A DNA stretch of 35,000 bases, taken from contig CM022679.1 of NCBI GenBank assembly GCA_012295275.1, forward strand, positions 12,871,915-12,906,914, in the 5' to 3' direction. Position 1 is the first letter of the stretch. Every line of letters starts with the position of its first letter. The position numbers and the translations under genes are program-made. A model generated the notes under the pieces. The model had not been told where the DNA came from and did no database searches. It saw only the letters and a list, made by a program, of their open reading frames with translations. Of this stretch, positions 34,931 through 35,000 are shown piece after piece. This DNA comes from Chrysomallon squamiferum (lineage: Eukaryota; Mollusca; Gastropoda; Neomphalida; Peltospiridae).

Positions 34931-35000
34931 TTGTATGGGTTGTTTACAATTATTTAAGACGTTTGTAATATTTTATTTATTTCATCCATTTGTATATCTA

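Overview
The window is eukaryotic. Genes are split into short exons by AT-rich introns with GT/AG borders, and the non-coding DNA is crowded with di-, tri-, tetra- and pentanucleotide microsatellites. The two gene families and the repeat style suggest an invertebrate, most likely a mollusc-like lophotrochozoan. That taxonomic guess is inference only.

Minus strand, 22311 down to 1 and beyond the left edge: one very large gene for a secreted protein made almost entirely of chitin-binding peritrophin-A (CBM14/ChtBD2) domains. I assembled 35 coding exons by hand: a signal-peptide exon, a short four-cysteine exon, 20 complete CBM14 exons, one partial CBM14 exon at the left edge, and 12 small linker exons of 12 to 90 nt. 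Every internal exon is a multiple of 3 nt and sits between phase-1 introns, and the whole chain reads open for about 1,550 residues. Linker exons fall in four clusters, splitting the domains into blocks of 1, 4, 5, 10 and the next one. Three of the four clusters carry basic-pair motifs (KR, and possibly RKRR), which suggests a chitin-binding precursor that might be cleaved into modules. A tandem duplication (9244-10752 and 10753-12046) has copied part of this gene and left a truncated CBM14 exon that is still in frame.

Middle, about 22316 to 30746: intergenic, with no convincing protein gene. It holds a candidate 5' non-coding exon for the chitin-binding gene (23796 to about 23870), a possible retroposon remnant, many microsatellites, and several higher-complexity islands of unknown role.

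Plus strand, 30747 to the right edge and beyond: the first six exons found of an M1-family (aminopeptidase N-like) type II membrane zinc metallopeptidase. Its exopeptidase motif is GAMEH rather than GAMEN. The zinc site HEVAHQ...LWLNE is complete, but the C-terminal part lies outside the window. The splice phase between exons 2 and 3 does not match as read, and a decayed copy of exon 3 lies in the same intron.

The two genes are head to head. Chitin-binding peritrophins and membrane aminopeptidases are both common in invertebrate gut lining, but a shared function or control is only a guess here.
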